A DNA stretch of 18,044 bases from JAGTVB01 sp964624765 (GTDB lineage: Bacteria; Pseudomonadota; Gammaproteobacteria; HK1): positions 1-18,044 of the forward strand of contig CAZUZO010000066.1 in assembly GCA_964624765.1 (NCBI GenBank), written 5' to 3'. The notes beneath the pieces were generated by a model. It was given only the letters and a program-made list of their open reading frames with translations. It ran no database searches and was not told the origin of the DNA. Both the position numbers and the translations under genes were made by a program. Numbering within the stretch: position 1 is the stretch's first letter; every line of letters starts with the position of its first letter. This document shows, in pieces, positions 1-7,438 of this stretch.

Positions 1-222
1 TACTCCAGCGCCCTTCTCTACCTGTCCCTGTTCGCGATCCTCTTGGTCTTCTGGCGAAACATCCGCGGTCGGTCGCTGCACGAGCTCTTCGAGCAGGATA
101 TCCGCGCTCATCGCGTGATTCAGCAGGTGATGGCCAACCACCCCCACGGTGGAACCTGGCAACAATACTGCCGGTGGATAGAGGACGAGGAGAGGCGGCA
201 ACGGGAGCCATTCAGGAGGTAG
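1..222 (+). CDS. C-terminal fragment of an unidentified membrane protein
   Basis: An open frame enters from the left edge and stops at the TAG at 220-222, giving 73 residues of a C-terminus. It starts with a hydrophobic run (YSSALLYLSLFAILLVFW) that looks like a last transmembrane helix. A basic stop-transfer stretch (RNIRGR) follows, then a charged cytoplasmic-type tail rich in Glu, Gln and Arg ending in EPFRR. I do not recognise the family. It converges with isp2 and the two coding ends overlap by 11 bp. This matters because Isp-type hydrogenase operons usually carry the large subunit downstream of isp2, and here that position holds an unrelated gene on the opposite strand. Reality of the gene is inferred from the clean helix-plus-tail pattern. 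Confidence 0.6.
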   Translation, partial: YSSALLYLSLFAILLVFWRNIRGRSLHELFEQDIRAHRVIQQVMANHPHGGTWQQYCRWIEDEERRQREPFRR

Positions 223-1549
223 CACCCGTGGTTTTAGGCGGCTCGATGAGATGCTCTGCAAGCAGCTCTGTCAGACCCACGACCGGTAGTTCCATATTGT
301 AGGCATCCATCGCCTCTTCCACGACGATGCGGCAGTTAGCGCAGGCCGTCACAAGCATATCGACTCCAAGCTCATCTAGCTGTGTCTTCTTACGCCTAAA
401 GACCCGCAGTCGCAGTGCTTCGGCCCGTTCGATCGCACTCACCCCGCCACCGCCGCCACAGCACCAGTTCATCACGCCGGCTTCGCTCATTTCGACAAAA
501 TTCGTCGCCACCAGCTTCAGCAGCCTCCTCGGCTCATCCACCACCCCACCTTGGCGAACCAGCTGACAAGGATCGTGGAAGGTCAAACGCGCATCTTCTG
601 TCCCCTCGGTACGAAACCGGCCGACGGCGCGCAGCTCTTCCAGCACTTCAAGGATATGTTTGACCCGAAAAGGATAGGGTCGCTTGATAAGATTCGGGCC
701 TTCCCAGCGCAACGCAAAATAGGCGTGGCCGCACTCCGGACTGATGACCGTCTTAATCTTGAGCGCTTCAGCCGCTTTGACGATGCGGGAAACCAGCTCT
801 GCCGCCAGATCCGATTGACCGATCTGGATCCCAGCGTTAGTGGCCTCGAAAGCTTCGCTGGCGATGGTCCAGCTCACGCCCGCCTGAACAAAAATACGGG
901 CTAGCGCTGCAAGATACTCCGGATAATTGACAACCTCCATGGAAGACAGGATCACCAGATACTCCACGCCCGCCTGATCGAGAGGAATTTTGACTCCCGT
1001 TTCCTGCTCAACGTGGCGAATCTGCGCCTTTAGGGTTACCAGTTTGACCCCCATGGGGCTGCCGCTAGTGATGGCATTGCGAGTGGCGCGAATCAGGCCC
1101 ACCGGTGCGTGTCCGGCCGCTGCCATACCCTCGCGCATGCGCCGAACCATGTACACGATATCGTTTCCCACGGGGCAGACCCGAGAGCAGCGGCCACATA
1201 GAGTACAGCTGTCATAGACCAGCTCCGACCACGCCGCAAGCTCATCATCGGTCACAGGCCTGGCAAGACCGACGCGCTTAGCAAGCCTTCCCCAAAACGT
1301 GTACTCCTGGCGCCACATTCGCCGCAGCGGCTCGAGTTTGTAAATGGGCGTGTAGCGGGGATCGCCGGTCTCGGTGTAGAACAAACAGGCATGGGCACAC
1401 AGCCCGCAACGCACGCAACTGGAAAAAAAACTGGCAATCGGCGTGTCGATTTCCTCCAAGAAAGCATGCAGACCGCGCTCCAAGCTGGCTCCACGTCGGG
1501 CAACGGCGCTTCCGCCCGGATTCGGCTGCGTTAGCACTCGAGCGCTCAT
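212..1549 (-). CDS. isp2: Isp2: HdrD/DsrK-like Fe-S protein of the Isp-type hydrogenase
   Basis: A 445-residue protein of the heterodisulfide-reductase D / DsrK type. Two ferredoxin-like CxxCxxCxxxC motifs are visible, CVRCGLCAHAC (Cys45, 48, 51, 55) and CTLCGRCSRVCP (Cys115, 118, 121, 125), each expected to bind a [4Fe-4S] cluster. The C-terminal half carries CCG-type cysteines: Cys273 (PECGH), Cys328 (HDPCQ), the Cys363-Cys364 pair in NWCCGGGGG, and Cys403/Cys406 (ACANC). In HdrD these bind a noncubane cluster at a disulfide-reducing site. It has no membrane span and is expected on the cytoplasmic face. Its start overlaps the isp1 stop (ATGA), so it is translationally coupled. In the family it takes electrons from hydrogenase through Isp1, and the final acceptor is uncertain. 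DsrK is the alternative, but the adjacent small subunit argues for Isp2. Confidence 0.9.
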   Translation of the reverse strand: MSARVLTQPNPGGSAVARRGASLERGLHAFLEEIDTPIASFFSSCVRCGLCAHACLFYTETGDPRYTPIYKLEPLRRMWRQEYTFWGRLAKRVGLARPVTDDELAAWSELVYDSCTLCGRCSRVCPVGNDIVYMVRRMREGMAAAGHAPVGLIRATRNAITSGSPMGVKLVTLKAQIRHVEQETGVKIPLDQAGVEYLVILSSMEVVNYPEYLAALARIFVQAGVSWTIASEAFEATNAGIQIGQSDLAAELVSRIVKAAEALKIKTVISPECGHAYFALRWEGPNLIKRPYPFRVKHILEVLEELRAVGRFRTEGTEDARLTFHDPCQLVRQGGVVDEPRRLLKLVATNFVEMSEAGVMNWCCGGGGGVSAIERAEALRLRVFRRKKTQLDELGVDMLVTACANCRIVVEEAMDAYNMELPVVGLTELLAEHLIEPPKTTGATS

Positions 1550-2205
1550 GAGGCAACCCCCCGCCGCCCACTCGCAGCGCCGTTGTACCAGCGGGCCACA
1601 AACAAGGTGAAGGTATGCATCAAGTGCGTGAAGGGAAATACGATCAGGAGCAGCTCGACGGCCAAAATGTGCAACGCTAGCAACCCCTGATAGGGAAGTA
1701 ACAGACGATGATATGCCAGGTACCCGGTCAGCATTGGAAGTACAGTCACCGTCCAGACGAGATAGTCCTCAAAGCCACTCAAGAACCGGCGCACCGGGTT
1801 CGCAAGCCGATACACCAAGAGGAAAACCAGAGCCCCTAGGGTGATGACGGCACAGGCGTCGAGCAACGGCGTTGACAAGGCCGGCCAACGCAGACCGAAC
1901 CAACTGTGAAAAAGCTCAGTATGGGGGGCAAAAAAGAACAGTGTAGTGAAAAATCCTATATGGAAGACGTAGCCAGCGATTACCGTCGTCGGCTCACGTC
2001 GAAAAGTTCCCCGATCGGGCAGTGAGCGCGACACCACGACGCGCAACCCTGGTCCCCACCGCCCCCCCCGTGGCTCAGCGAGATCGGTCTTGCTGCCCAG
2101 CAGCATGATGGTCAACAGACGATAAATGACCCCCACCACAAAGATAGCGACGGCGGCGTCAAACGCCGGCCCACGCACCCAGTGCAGAAACTCAACGCTA
2201 TTCAT
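1546..2205 (-). CDS. isp1: Isp1: NarI-like membrane cytochrome b
   Basis: A 219-residue integral membrane protein of the nitrate-reductase gamma / DsrM / Isp1 family. About five hydrophobic helices can be seen, near residues 15-36, 73-95, 113-133, 148-166 and 174-202. Candidate heme b ligands are His82 (YVFHIGFF), His179 (LALHILAV), His194 and His197 (FTHLMHTF). This matches the family pattern of a di-heme cytochrome that carries electrons across the membrane. The start codon overlaps the hynS stop and the stop overlaps the isp2 start, so the three genes form one tightly coupled unit. The expected role is to pass electrons from the periplasmic hydrogenase small subunit to cytoplasmic Isp2. 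The family is clear; the Isp1 name rests mainly on context. Confidence 0.9.
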   Translation of the reverse strand: MNSVEFLHWVRGPAFDAAVAIFVVGVIYRLLTIMLLGSKTDLAEPRGGRWGPGLRVVVSRSLPDRGTFRREPTTVIAGYVFHIGFFTTLFFFAPHTELFHSWFGLRWPALSTPLLDACAVITLGALVFLLVYRLANPVRRFLSGFEDYLVWTVTVLPMLTGYLAYHRLLLPYQGLLALHILAVELLLIVFPFTHLMHTFTLFVARWYNGAASGRRGVAS

Positions 2206-3302
2206 GGTCGCTCGGGCTTCTCCAGATCATCGACAGTGACGGGCTCATGAGCCGCCTGCCTGGCACGCTTGCGGCCCCGGTAGAGCGCACCCGCAGCCAA
2301 ACCCGCGGCAGCCCCTGCCGCTGCCGCATAAGCGGCGGTCTTAGTCACCTCACCGGTCGGTAATGCGAGCGGCTGATACAAGCCCCCCGCATCCCAGAAA
2401 TAAGGTTCGGAGCAGCCAATACAGCCATGACCCGCCTCGATGGGAAAACTCGTGCCTTGGTTCCATTTGGTGATGGCGCAGGCGTTGTAGGTCATGGGAC
2501 CCTTACAGCCAAGCTTATATAGGCACCACCCCCGCCTCGCTCCCTCATCATCGAAGCTCTCCGCGAATAATCCCTTATCGTAGAAGGGGCGCCGATAACA
2601 CCGATCATGAATGCTCTGTCCGTAAAACATCCGTGGGCGCCGGAGCGCATCCAGTTCAGGAACCACACCAAAGGTGAGAAAGTGAGCGAGCACGCCACTG
2701 ATCACCACGGGAATGGGAGGACAACCCGAAACGTTGATGATCGGCTTGTCGGTCACCAGCTTGGAAACGCCCACCGCGCCCGTCGGATTGGGCTCGGCAT
2801 GGGGTAAGCCCCCGAAGGCTGCACAACTCCCGACCGCCACCACGGCCGCCGCACCCTCAGCCGTCTCACGCAACATATCGGCGTTCGCCACCCCGGCGAT
2901 GGTCGAATAGCCTGGATTTCCAAGCGGAATGGAACCGTCCACCACGCACAGGTACTTGCCCCAATTCTCCTGCATCGCTTGGCGACGAGCCGCTTCCGCC
3001 TCTTCGCCGGAAGCCGCCTGCAAGGTGTGGTGATAATCGAGGGAAATGACGTTAAACATGAGGCCCTCGATGGTCGGAGCCGCAGAGCGCGTCAAGGATT
3101 CCGTACAGCCCGTGCACTCCTGGAACGAGAGCCAGATAACCGATGGACGCCTCGCCCTTTCGAGGGCCGCAGCAACCGCCGGCATCGCACTCGGTGGCAA
3201 CGCCATCAAGGCAGTCAGGGTGGCGCACCATTTCAAGAACCCGCGCCGGCTGATGCCCATGGAGCGCAGCGAATCAGCGAACGTCGGCTCGGCCATGGTC
3301 AT
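2202..3302 (-). CDS. hynS: NiFe-hydrogenase small subunit HynS (Isp type)
   Basis: A 366-residue small subunit of an uptake NiFe hydrogenase. A Tat signal with SRRGFLKW (Arg19-Arg20) is followed by a hydrophobic stretch and an Ala-rich cleavage region near 44-47. Proximal cluster ligands are Cys63 and Cys66 (ECTGC), Cys160 (GSCAAFGG) and Cys194 (SGCPP). Distal cluster ligands are His232 and Cys235 (IHDRC), Cys260 and Cys266. Medial [3Fe-4S] ligands are Cys275, Cys294 and Cys297. The set is complete, so the subunit looks functional. An Ala/Gly-rich segment at 322-342 before a basic tail may be a membrane anchor. A second ATG two codons in is an alternative start. It needs a large subunit (HynL) for catalysis and none lies in the window. 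The 5' leader contains a structured repeat. Confidence 0.95.
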   Translation of the reverse strand: MTMAEPTFADSLRSMGISRRGFLKWCATLTALMALPPSAMPAVAAALERARRPSVIWLSFQECTGCTESLTRSAAPTIEGLMFNVISLDYHHTLQAASGEEAEAARRQAMQENWGKYLCVVDGSIPLGNPGYSTIAGVANADMLRETAEGAAAVVAVGSCAAFGGLPHAEPNPTGAVGVSKLVTDKPIINVSGCPPIPVVISGVLAHFLTFGVVPELDALRRPRMFYGQSIHDRCYRRPFYDKGLFAESFDDEGARRGWCLYKLGCKGPMTYNACAITKWNQGTSFPIEAGHGCIGCSEPYFWDAGGLYQPLALPTGEVTKTAAYAAAAGAAAGLAAGALYRGRKRARQAAHEPVTVDDLEKPERP

Positions 3303-3492
3303 TGTTTCGTCAGAGTTGCTCTGGGCACACCGTTAGCGCCCAAGCCTTCGGCAGCCGAACCCCTTGGGGCAAGGGTGTGTGCGGCAAGGATGCCGGACCC
3401 AAGCCGACAGGGACGTCTTCAAGGCTCCCTTGCCCCTAGGGGTCGGCTGCCCCAAGGGCAAAGGTCATCCATCTGCCGAAAGGATGACCAAC
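3288..3492 (-). repeat. Structured dispersed repeat, copy A (hynS leader)
   Basis: About 205 bp at and upstream of the hynS start match 7227-7438 in inverted orientation. By eye, the best 72 columns (from 3288 rightward) are about 79% identical with one gap, and recognisable similarity continues to 3492. The match includes the first codons of hynS (ATGGCCGAG) and its leader. I cannot tell whether the element is a regulatory or RNA structure, a decayed mobile element, or an old duplication of the hynS promoter region. Confidence 0.6.
3352..3449. repeat. Long inverted repeat in hynS leader
   Basis: The arm at 3352-3375 is complementary to the arm at 3427-3449 with one mismatch and one single-base bulge, enclosing a 51-base loop. 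The loop holds a small perfect hairpin (CGGCA-AGGA-TGCCG, 3382-3395). The left arm can also fold alone as CCTTG-GGG-CAAGG (3362-3374). Two mutually exclusive folds in a leader resemble an attenuator or riboswitch-like arrangement. There is no T tract, and regulation is only an inference. Confidence 0.6.
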
Positions 3493-3808
3493 GCCGTCGG
3501 CTCAACCTCTGCATGATTAACCCCTCTGCTGCACCCGAGATGTCAAACCTCTCGCACCGGTTCGGCGTGCAAGCACGCACTGCTAGTGGCCTGGTCACCT
3601 CGCCACCCACGCATATCCGCAACCGCTACTGTAGTCCCCTGAACAAAGAAGGGTAATGACTCAGATCAATTCCATGTTAAGCCAGACCGCCATGACGAGC
3701 CCACGGTGCGTTTGTTCTCACCGTCATGTCGGCCATCATGCCCGCGATAGAGAGCCGTCAAGATCTGTCAACGTATTGATGTCTCCACCATGGCCGTCCT
3801 TGGCGATT

Positions 3809-3839
3809 GGATTCCGGCTTCCTAACCGGAATGACGGGC
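3809..3839. repeat. Short REP-like palindrome
   Basis: ATTCCGG (3811-3817) pairs with CCGGAAT (3825-3831) around an 8-base loop, followed by GACGGG. This has the look of the common ATTCC...GGAATGAC dispersed palindromes found in many proteobacterial intergenic regions. It lies in the gene-free interval between the hynS leader and dsrE2. Only one copy is seen in the window. Confidence 0.4.
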
Positions 3840-4053
3840 GTATGCGTCTGGACGTAACGGGTTACCAGCAGAACACATTGACCCTGGACAAGCAACGCGA
3901 GGCTTGTGCTTGACCGAACTCCCGGATTCCGCCAACGCCAGCCCCAGGCCAAGTCACTGCATAACCTGATGCAACGCGCGGGTTCCCACGGTAAGCTAAG
4001 AAGCTGTTGCACGGCTTGTTCACGGCCTACATGCCGGAGAGGATAACGTCATC

Positions 4054-4686
4054 ATGGTGACCCATACCGATAACCTTTGGAATGAGATCCTCGCGCATCA
4101 TAGCCAATCCCTCAACGATTGGTTCGATAAACGCTTCGATGAGCGTTTAACTGCACAGATGGAGCGACTCAAGTCGGGAAAAGTCCCTTCTTTGTCTATC
4201 ATGGTCACCAAAGGGACGTTGGACTGGGCCTATCCCCCCTTTATCATCGCGTCGACGGCCACGGCACTGGGCTGGCAAGTGACCATGTTCTTCACTTTTT
4301 ATGGTCTTGCCCTGCTCAAAAAGAAGCTTACTTTGCAGATCAGTCCCTTGGGTAATCCTGCAATGCCAATGCGTATGCCCTTTGGACCACCCTGGTTGCG
4401 CGATGTGGAATGGAAGATACCCAACCTGATTATGGCCGGTGTGCCCGGCTTCGAGTTCCTGGCAACCGCAATGATGAAAAAGACCCTGGCACAAAAAGGG
4501 GTGGCGCCGATTGAAGAGCTGAGAGGCATCTGCATCGAAGCAGGGGTCAGGCTCATCGGCTGCCAGATGACCGTAGACCTGTTTGGATGGCATCGAGATG
4601 AATTCATTTCCGAAGTGGAAGAATGGGCAGGGGCGGCCAGTTATCTGGCTGTGGCTCGAGAGGCGAACACCAGTTTGATCGTTTGA
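4054..4686 (+). CDS. dsrE2: DsrE/DsrF/DrsH-like protein of the DsrE2 type
   Basis: A 210-residue protein recognised as DsrE2-like from several features. These are KGTLDWAYPPFIIAS with the following VTMFFTFYGLALLKK (residues 53-90), a Met/Pro-rich middle (NPAMPMRMPF), IPNLIMAGVPG, and the conserved IGCQMTVDLFG block with Cys170. Cys160 is a second cysteine. DsrE2 proteins bind sulfane sulfur and pass it among rhodanese and TusA in sulfur-oxidising bacteria. The hydrophobic segments suggest membrane association, as reported for the family. A GGAGAGG ribosome binding site lies upstream of the ATG. The usual neighbours tusA and rhd are absent, so it stands as a single gene. Family assignment is firm; the partner pathway is inferred. 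Confidence 0.85.
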   Translation: MVTHTDNLWNEILAHHSQSLNDWFDKRFDERLTAQMERLKSGKVPSLSIMVTKGTLDWAYPPFIIASTATALGWQVTMFFTFYGLALLKKKLTLQISPLGNPAMPMRMPFGPPWLRDVEWKIPNLIMAGVPGFEFLATAMMKKTLAQKGVAPIEELRGICIEAGVRLIGCQMTVDLFGWHRDEFISEVEEWAGAASYLAVAREANTSLIV

Positions 4687-5442
4687 GAAGCAGTTCAGAA
4701 ACCCCAGCAAACCCCGTTGGGATCATTTAAGCTGTTGGCATCCGCGATGAGTTTCGGAGTATTATCCCAACTTCTACGCTGACACCGATAGGCGAGGGAA
4801 CGCGCATCAACCGACGTATCGGCCAATCCCGATAGAGGCTGGGTTTGGCATACGCCGTGCGTAGCGAGGGTGCACTTTTCTGCGACTGCCTGGAGAGCCA
4901 GGTGGCCCGCTGTCTTTAGACCGAGGCCCGGATGATCAAAGAATAGGCGTATTCACGTGAGTACCTTAGGATTGACCTGTCCGCCTTTCCTGTGCTTTCA
5001 GGCTGGGGGCGGCCCGTGGTGGCTCTCAGAATCCTCCTCGACGTCTCGCGTTCGAGGCGGTTGTATGGTGAAGGATGGTGGCTTCTCCAGCGGCCAACGA
5101 GCCCCGACGAGACTCCAGCTCATGCATGCGACGAAGACACTGATGCCAAAGATACTAACATTGTCTATGACCCGCGCATCTCGGGAGACGGATTAGAAGG
5201 ATTCGTTGTCACCGAGACGTGCGGCAGATTTTTGCCGTGACGGACCGCCGCATCAGCCACCTGCATCTCCCCTACGCCCGTGAAGCACTGCCCCAAGATG
5301 GTTATACGCCCTCGCTCCGAGTTCATACATCAAGAGACGCGTGACTCGTGTCCGCGACCTATCGATGTCCGACGCTATGGTTGTGGTCAGCGTGCTAACC
5401 GAGTCACCAAACGGTCCAGGTTGAAGGCCGTGCGATGCCTTG
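4687..5442. other. Intergenic stretch with no supported gene
   Basis: About 750 bp downstream of dsrE2. Short open frames of 79-130 codons occur in several frames, but none has a recognisable motif, a good ribosome binding site or a consistent frame. No tRNA or clear terminator was found. It could be decayed coding DNA. Confidence 0.5.
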
Positions 5443-5658
5443 GCAACCGCCTTAAAAAGTGCTGCGCTTGCCTGGGCGGCGTTGCAAGGTGGGTCAGAAT
5501 CCTTGTGCTCCCTTGTCCAGGCCGGTTGTTACTCGCCCCCTCTTTGCGGCTCGCCGCTTCGAGGCTAGCTGCCGCTTTCAAAATCGTTCCAAACGATTTT
5601 GGCGCCGCCAGGTGCCGCGCGACTCCAGCGCCGGTAACATGTCTGAAACAGCGTTTTC
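5443..5658 (+). repeat. Decayed relative of the 143-bp MITE-like element
   Basis: Ordered blocks match the intact element at 6342-6484 in the same orientation: CTTAAAAAGTGCTGCGCTTG near the left end, GCGTTGC, GTGCTCCCTTGT in the middle, GCGGCTCGCCGC, and GTAACATGTCTGAAACAGCG at the right end. It is about 70 bp longer, and the termini no longer pair well. A perfect small hairpin (CAAAATCGTT-CCA-AACGATTTTG, 5579-5601) sits in the extra portion. No target duplication can be read. Confidence 0.5.
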
Positions 5659-5780
5659 GAGCCAGCGCGTAGCGTACGAAATCTGCCATGAATTGGCTGA
5701 TCACCGCCGTTTAATGAGTGTATTGGTTAAGCGGTGGTGCGTGTTCGAGCAATACACAAGTTACTTTTAGAGAGCGATAG

Positions 5781-6053
5781 ATGAACATATACGTAGGGAA
5801 TCTGCCCTATACCGTGACAGAAGACGAACTCACAAACATGTTCGCGGAATACGGTGAAGTGTCCAGTGCGAATATCATCACCGACAAGTATTCGGGTGAA
5901 TCGAAGGGTTTTGGGTTCGTGGAAATGCCCAGACAATCGGACGCAGAGGAAGCCATAAAAGCCCTTAATGGCAGTTCAGTTAAGGGACGCAGCATCAAGG
6001 TCAATCAAGCACGTCCGAGAAACGAACGTCCCGCCCGCGGGCCACGATACTAG
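5781..6053 (+). CDS. Small RRM-domain RNA-binding protein
   Basis: A 90-residue single-domain RNA recognition motif protein. RNP2 is IYVGNL (residues 3-8) and RNP1 is KGFGFVEM (residues 42-49), with the aromatic residues that stack on RNA bases. The fold covers about residues 1-78, and a short basic Arg/Pro tail (RPRNERPARGPRY) follows. The length is normal for bacterial RRM proteins of the cyanobacterial Rbp type, which in proteobacteria are often stress- or cold-linked. Such proteins bind single-stranded RNA in the cytoplasm. An AGAGAG stretch lies just before the ATG. It appears monocistronic, with a decayed repeat upstream and a MITE-like element about 290 bp downstream. The RNA targets cannot be inferred. 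Confidence 0.9.
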   Translation: MNIYVGNLPYTVTEDELTNMFAEYGEVSSANIITDKYSGESKGFGFVEMPRQSDAEEAIKALNGSSVKGRSIKVNQARPRNERPARGPRY

Positions 6054-6341
6054 GGCTCAATCCCGGCATCTGCTGCGACTCAACAAAGCGCAACCGACAC
6101 GCGCAAGACATTTTCTTCCAGCGGGTAGATGCTGATCCTGCGCCAGGCAAGCTGACGCAAGGAGAACGACCGTATTGGCGCCTCTTGGCGACCGCTCGCA
6201 CCGGCCGCCAGGGAGTGTGCTTGCAAGTGGGGGCTGGAATCGTCCCTGGCTGAACGCCGGGCGGCTGTAACCTCGGCCAGGGTCTAGAATCATGGTCGCT
6301 GAAGGAGAGGAGTATAAAAGAATCGCACACGAAGCCGTTTA

Positions 6342-6484
6342 GAAGCTGTTTTAAAAATGACTGCGCTTGCCATAGCTGCGTTGCGCAGCGGCTCGCCATC
6401 CTCATGTACTCCCTTGTACACTCCGGTGGCTCGCCGCTGTGCGCCTTGCTCTGCCGGCGCTCGTGACATTTTTAAAACAGCTTC
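6342..6484 (+). mobile_element. 143-bp MITE-like element, family 1 copy 1
   Basis: The ends are perfect inverted repeats, GAAGCTGTTTTAAAAATG and its complement, flanked by a TTA direct duplication at 6339-6341 and 6485-6487. The element is too small to encode a transposase, so it looks non-autonomous. The 3-bp TNA target duplication recalls some IS5-family subgroups. The copy at 15819-15961 has the same length, lies inverted, and differs at about 14 positions by eye. The long terminal complementarity could also work as a bidirectional terminator. Confidence 0.85.
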
Positions 6485-6511
6485 TTACCGCTCATCACGG
6501 ATCGGGGAACT

Positions 6512-6799
6512 ATGCAAATGCTTAAGCTGACTGTCGTAGGATTCATTTTATTTCTCGCTGGCTGCGCAAGCCCACCCACAATTGACTTGCCCGGTGGTGG
6601 AGTAGGATACCAAGTCACCTGTTCGGGAAGTACTTGGGACGACTGTCAGAGAAAAGCCCAGGAGCTTTGTAGTCAAGCGGGCGATGGCGTAACCTACGAG
6701 ACCGTGTATGAAACCGAGGATTTCAGCAGAACGCCGGCCCCAAGAACGATGCTCTTCAAGTGTGTGCGCGTCGGCGCGGCAGAACCGCCCGCACCCTGA
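6512..6799 (+). CDS. Small secreted lipoprotein, function unknown
   Basis: A 95-residue protein with a lipoprotein signal peptide: short basic start, hydrophobic run (LTVVGFILFL), then lipobox LAGC with Cys18 as the lipidated residue. The mature part has cysteines in YQVTCSG, DDCQRKAQELC and FKCV. The CxGSxWxDCxxKAxxLC pattern suggests a small disulfide-containing domain. I do not recognise a functional family. A GGGGA stretch at 6504-6508 sits 9 bases before the ATG at 6518 but only 3 before the ATG at 6512, so the protein may start at 6518. The gene lies 25 bp after the target duplication of the upstream MITE-like element, so that insertion has probably separated it from its ancestral promoter. 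Confidence 0.75.
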   Translation: MQMLKLTVVGFILFLAGCASPPTIDLPGGGVGYQVTCSGSTWDDCQRKAQELCSQAGDGVTYETVYETEDFSRTPAPRTMLFKCVRVGAAEPPAP

Positions 6800-7226
6800 A
6801 ACATCCGTGCGAGCAGCGATCGGGCGTCATCGCCCTTGAGCGTGGCCCTGTGTCGTCCTACCGGTGACACGTTTGACCGGTCACACATCCCTGTTTCCCC
6901 ACGATCTCAAACGCCCCGACCTTCTTCGGTATACGATCACCTCGATCCTGCCGATCGTCTACACACGCGACCGCCTACACAAGCAACGAATTCCAGTCTG
7001 CCAAAAGGTCGGAAAGCCCTCCAGCCATGCCAAAAACCGGTGACCTGCGCCTGCTGGCGCGGTGACCGCGCTAACGAGGGTGCTGCCGGCCATCCTAGCA
7101 TGCTAGCAACGGCCCTGACGCTCACTCGGGATCCTTCATACAGCCACCCAGAACCGCCGCACTGGCACCCATCTCGATACCGCTGCGAAGTTTCGATTAC
7201 CGGCGCCCGCTGATACCGGTTCGGTC
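6800..7226. other. Intergenic stretch with no supported gene
   Basis: The stretch holds only open frames without recognisable motifs. The longest is a 206-codon minus-strand frame that runs into repeat copy B and has low-complexity Arg/Ser/Gly composition. Local symmetry includes a perfect 12-bp palindrome (CTAGCATGCTAG, 7095-7106) and a GCGCC-TGCT-GGCGC hairpin near 7049-7062. Nothing here can be assigned a function. Confidence 0.5.
6822..6835. terminator. Possible hairpin after the lipoprotein gene
   Basis: GGGCG-TCAT-CGCCC, a 5-bp perfect stem 22 bp past the lipoprotein stop. There is no T run, so a terminator role is weakly supported. Confidence 0.25.
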
Positions 7227-7438
7227 GTTGGGCATCTTTTCCGCCGCTTGATGAGCTTTGCCCTGGGCCGCCGACCCTCGGCTGCAAGGGACACTGAGAA
7301 AACGCCCCTATCGGTTCGGGCCCGGCCTCCCTGTGGCGCACACCCACATCCTTGCCGCAAGGGGGCTCGGCTGCCGAACGCTTGGGCTCCGACGGTGTAC
7401 TCCAAAGCAAAGGTGTCGAAACGATCGCCATGGCCGAG
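7227..7438 (+). repeat. Structured dispersed repeat, copy B
   Basis: This is the inverted counterpart of the hynS leader element at 3288-3492. Both copies end in ATGGCCGAG, the hynS start in copy A. In B the following frame encodes nothing recognisable. A hairpin CCTTG-CCG-CAAGG at 7350-7362 corresponds to the one in copy A. The outer arms (about 7267-7290 and 7350-7373) can still partly pair. No gene directly downstream uses this leader; the next gene starts about 300 bp later at 7742. Confidence 0.6.

Noticed and set aside
2979..3656. 225-codon plus-strand frame across the hynS start region
   Set aside because: It is antisense to hynS for half its length, has no recognisable motif, and its composition follows the repeat DNA it crosses.
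4006..4016. TAAGAAGCTGTT resembling a family 1 element end plus target triplet
   Set aside because: Only about ten element bases match and the following DNA does not; likely chance.
4147..4710. 187-codon minus-strand frame
   Set aside because: A shadow of dsrE2, whose plus-strand product has clear family motifs.
6001..6405. 134-codon minus-strand frame
   Set aside because: It begins inside the 143-bp element and overlaps the RRM gene end; no motif.
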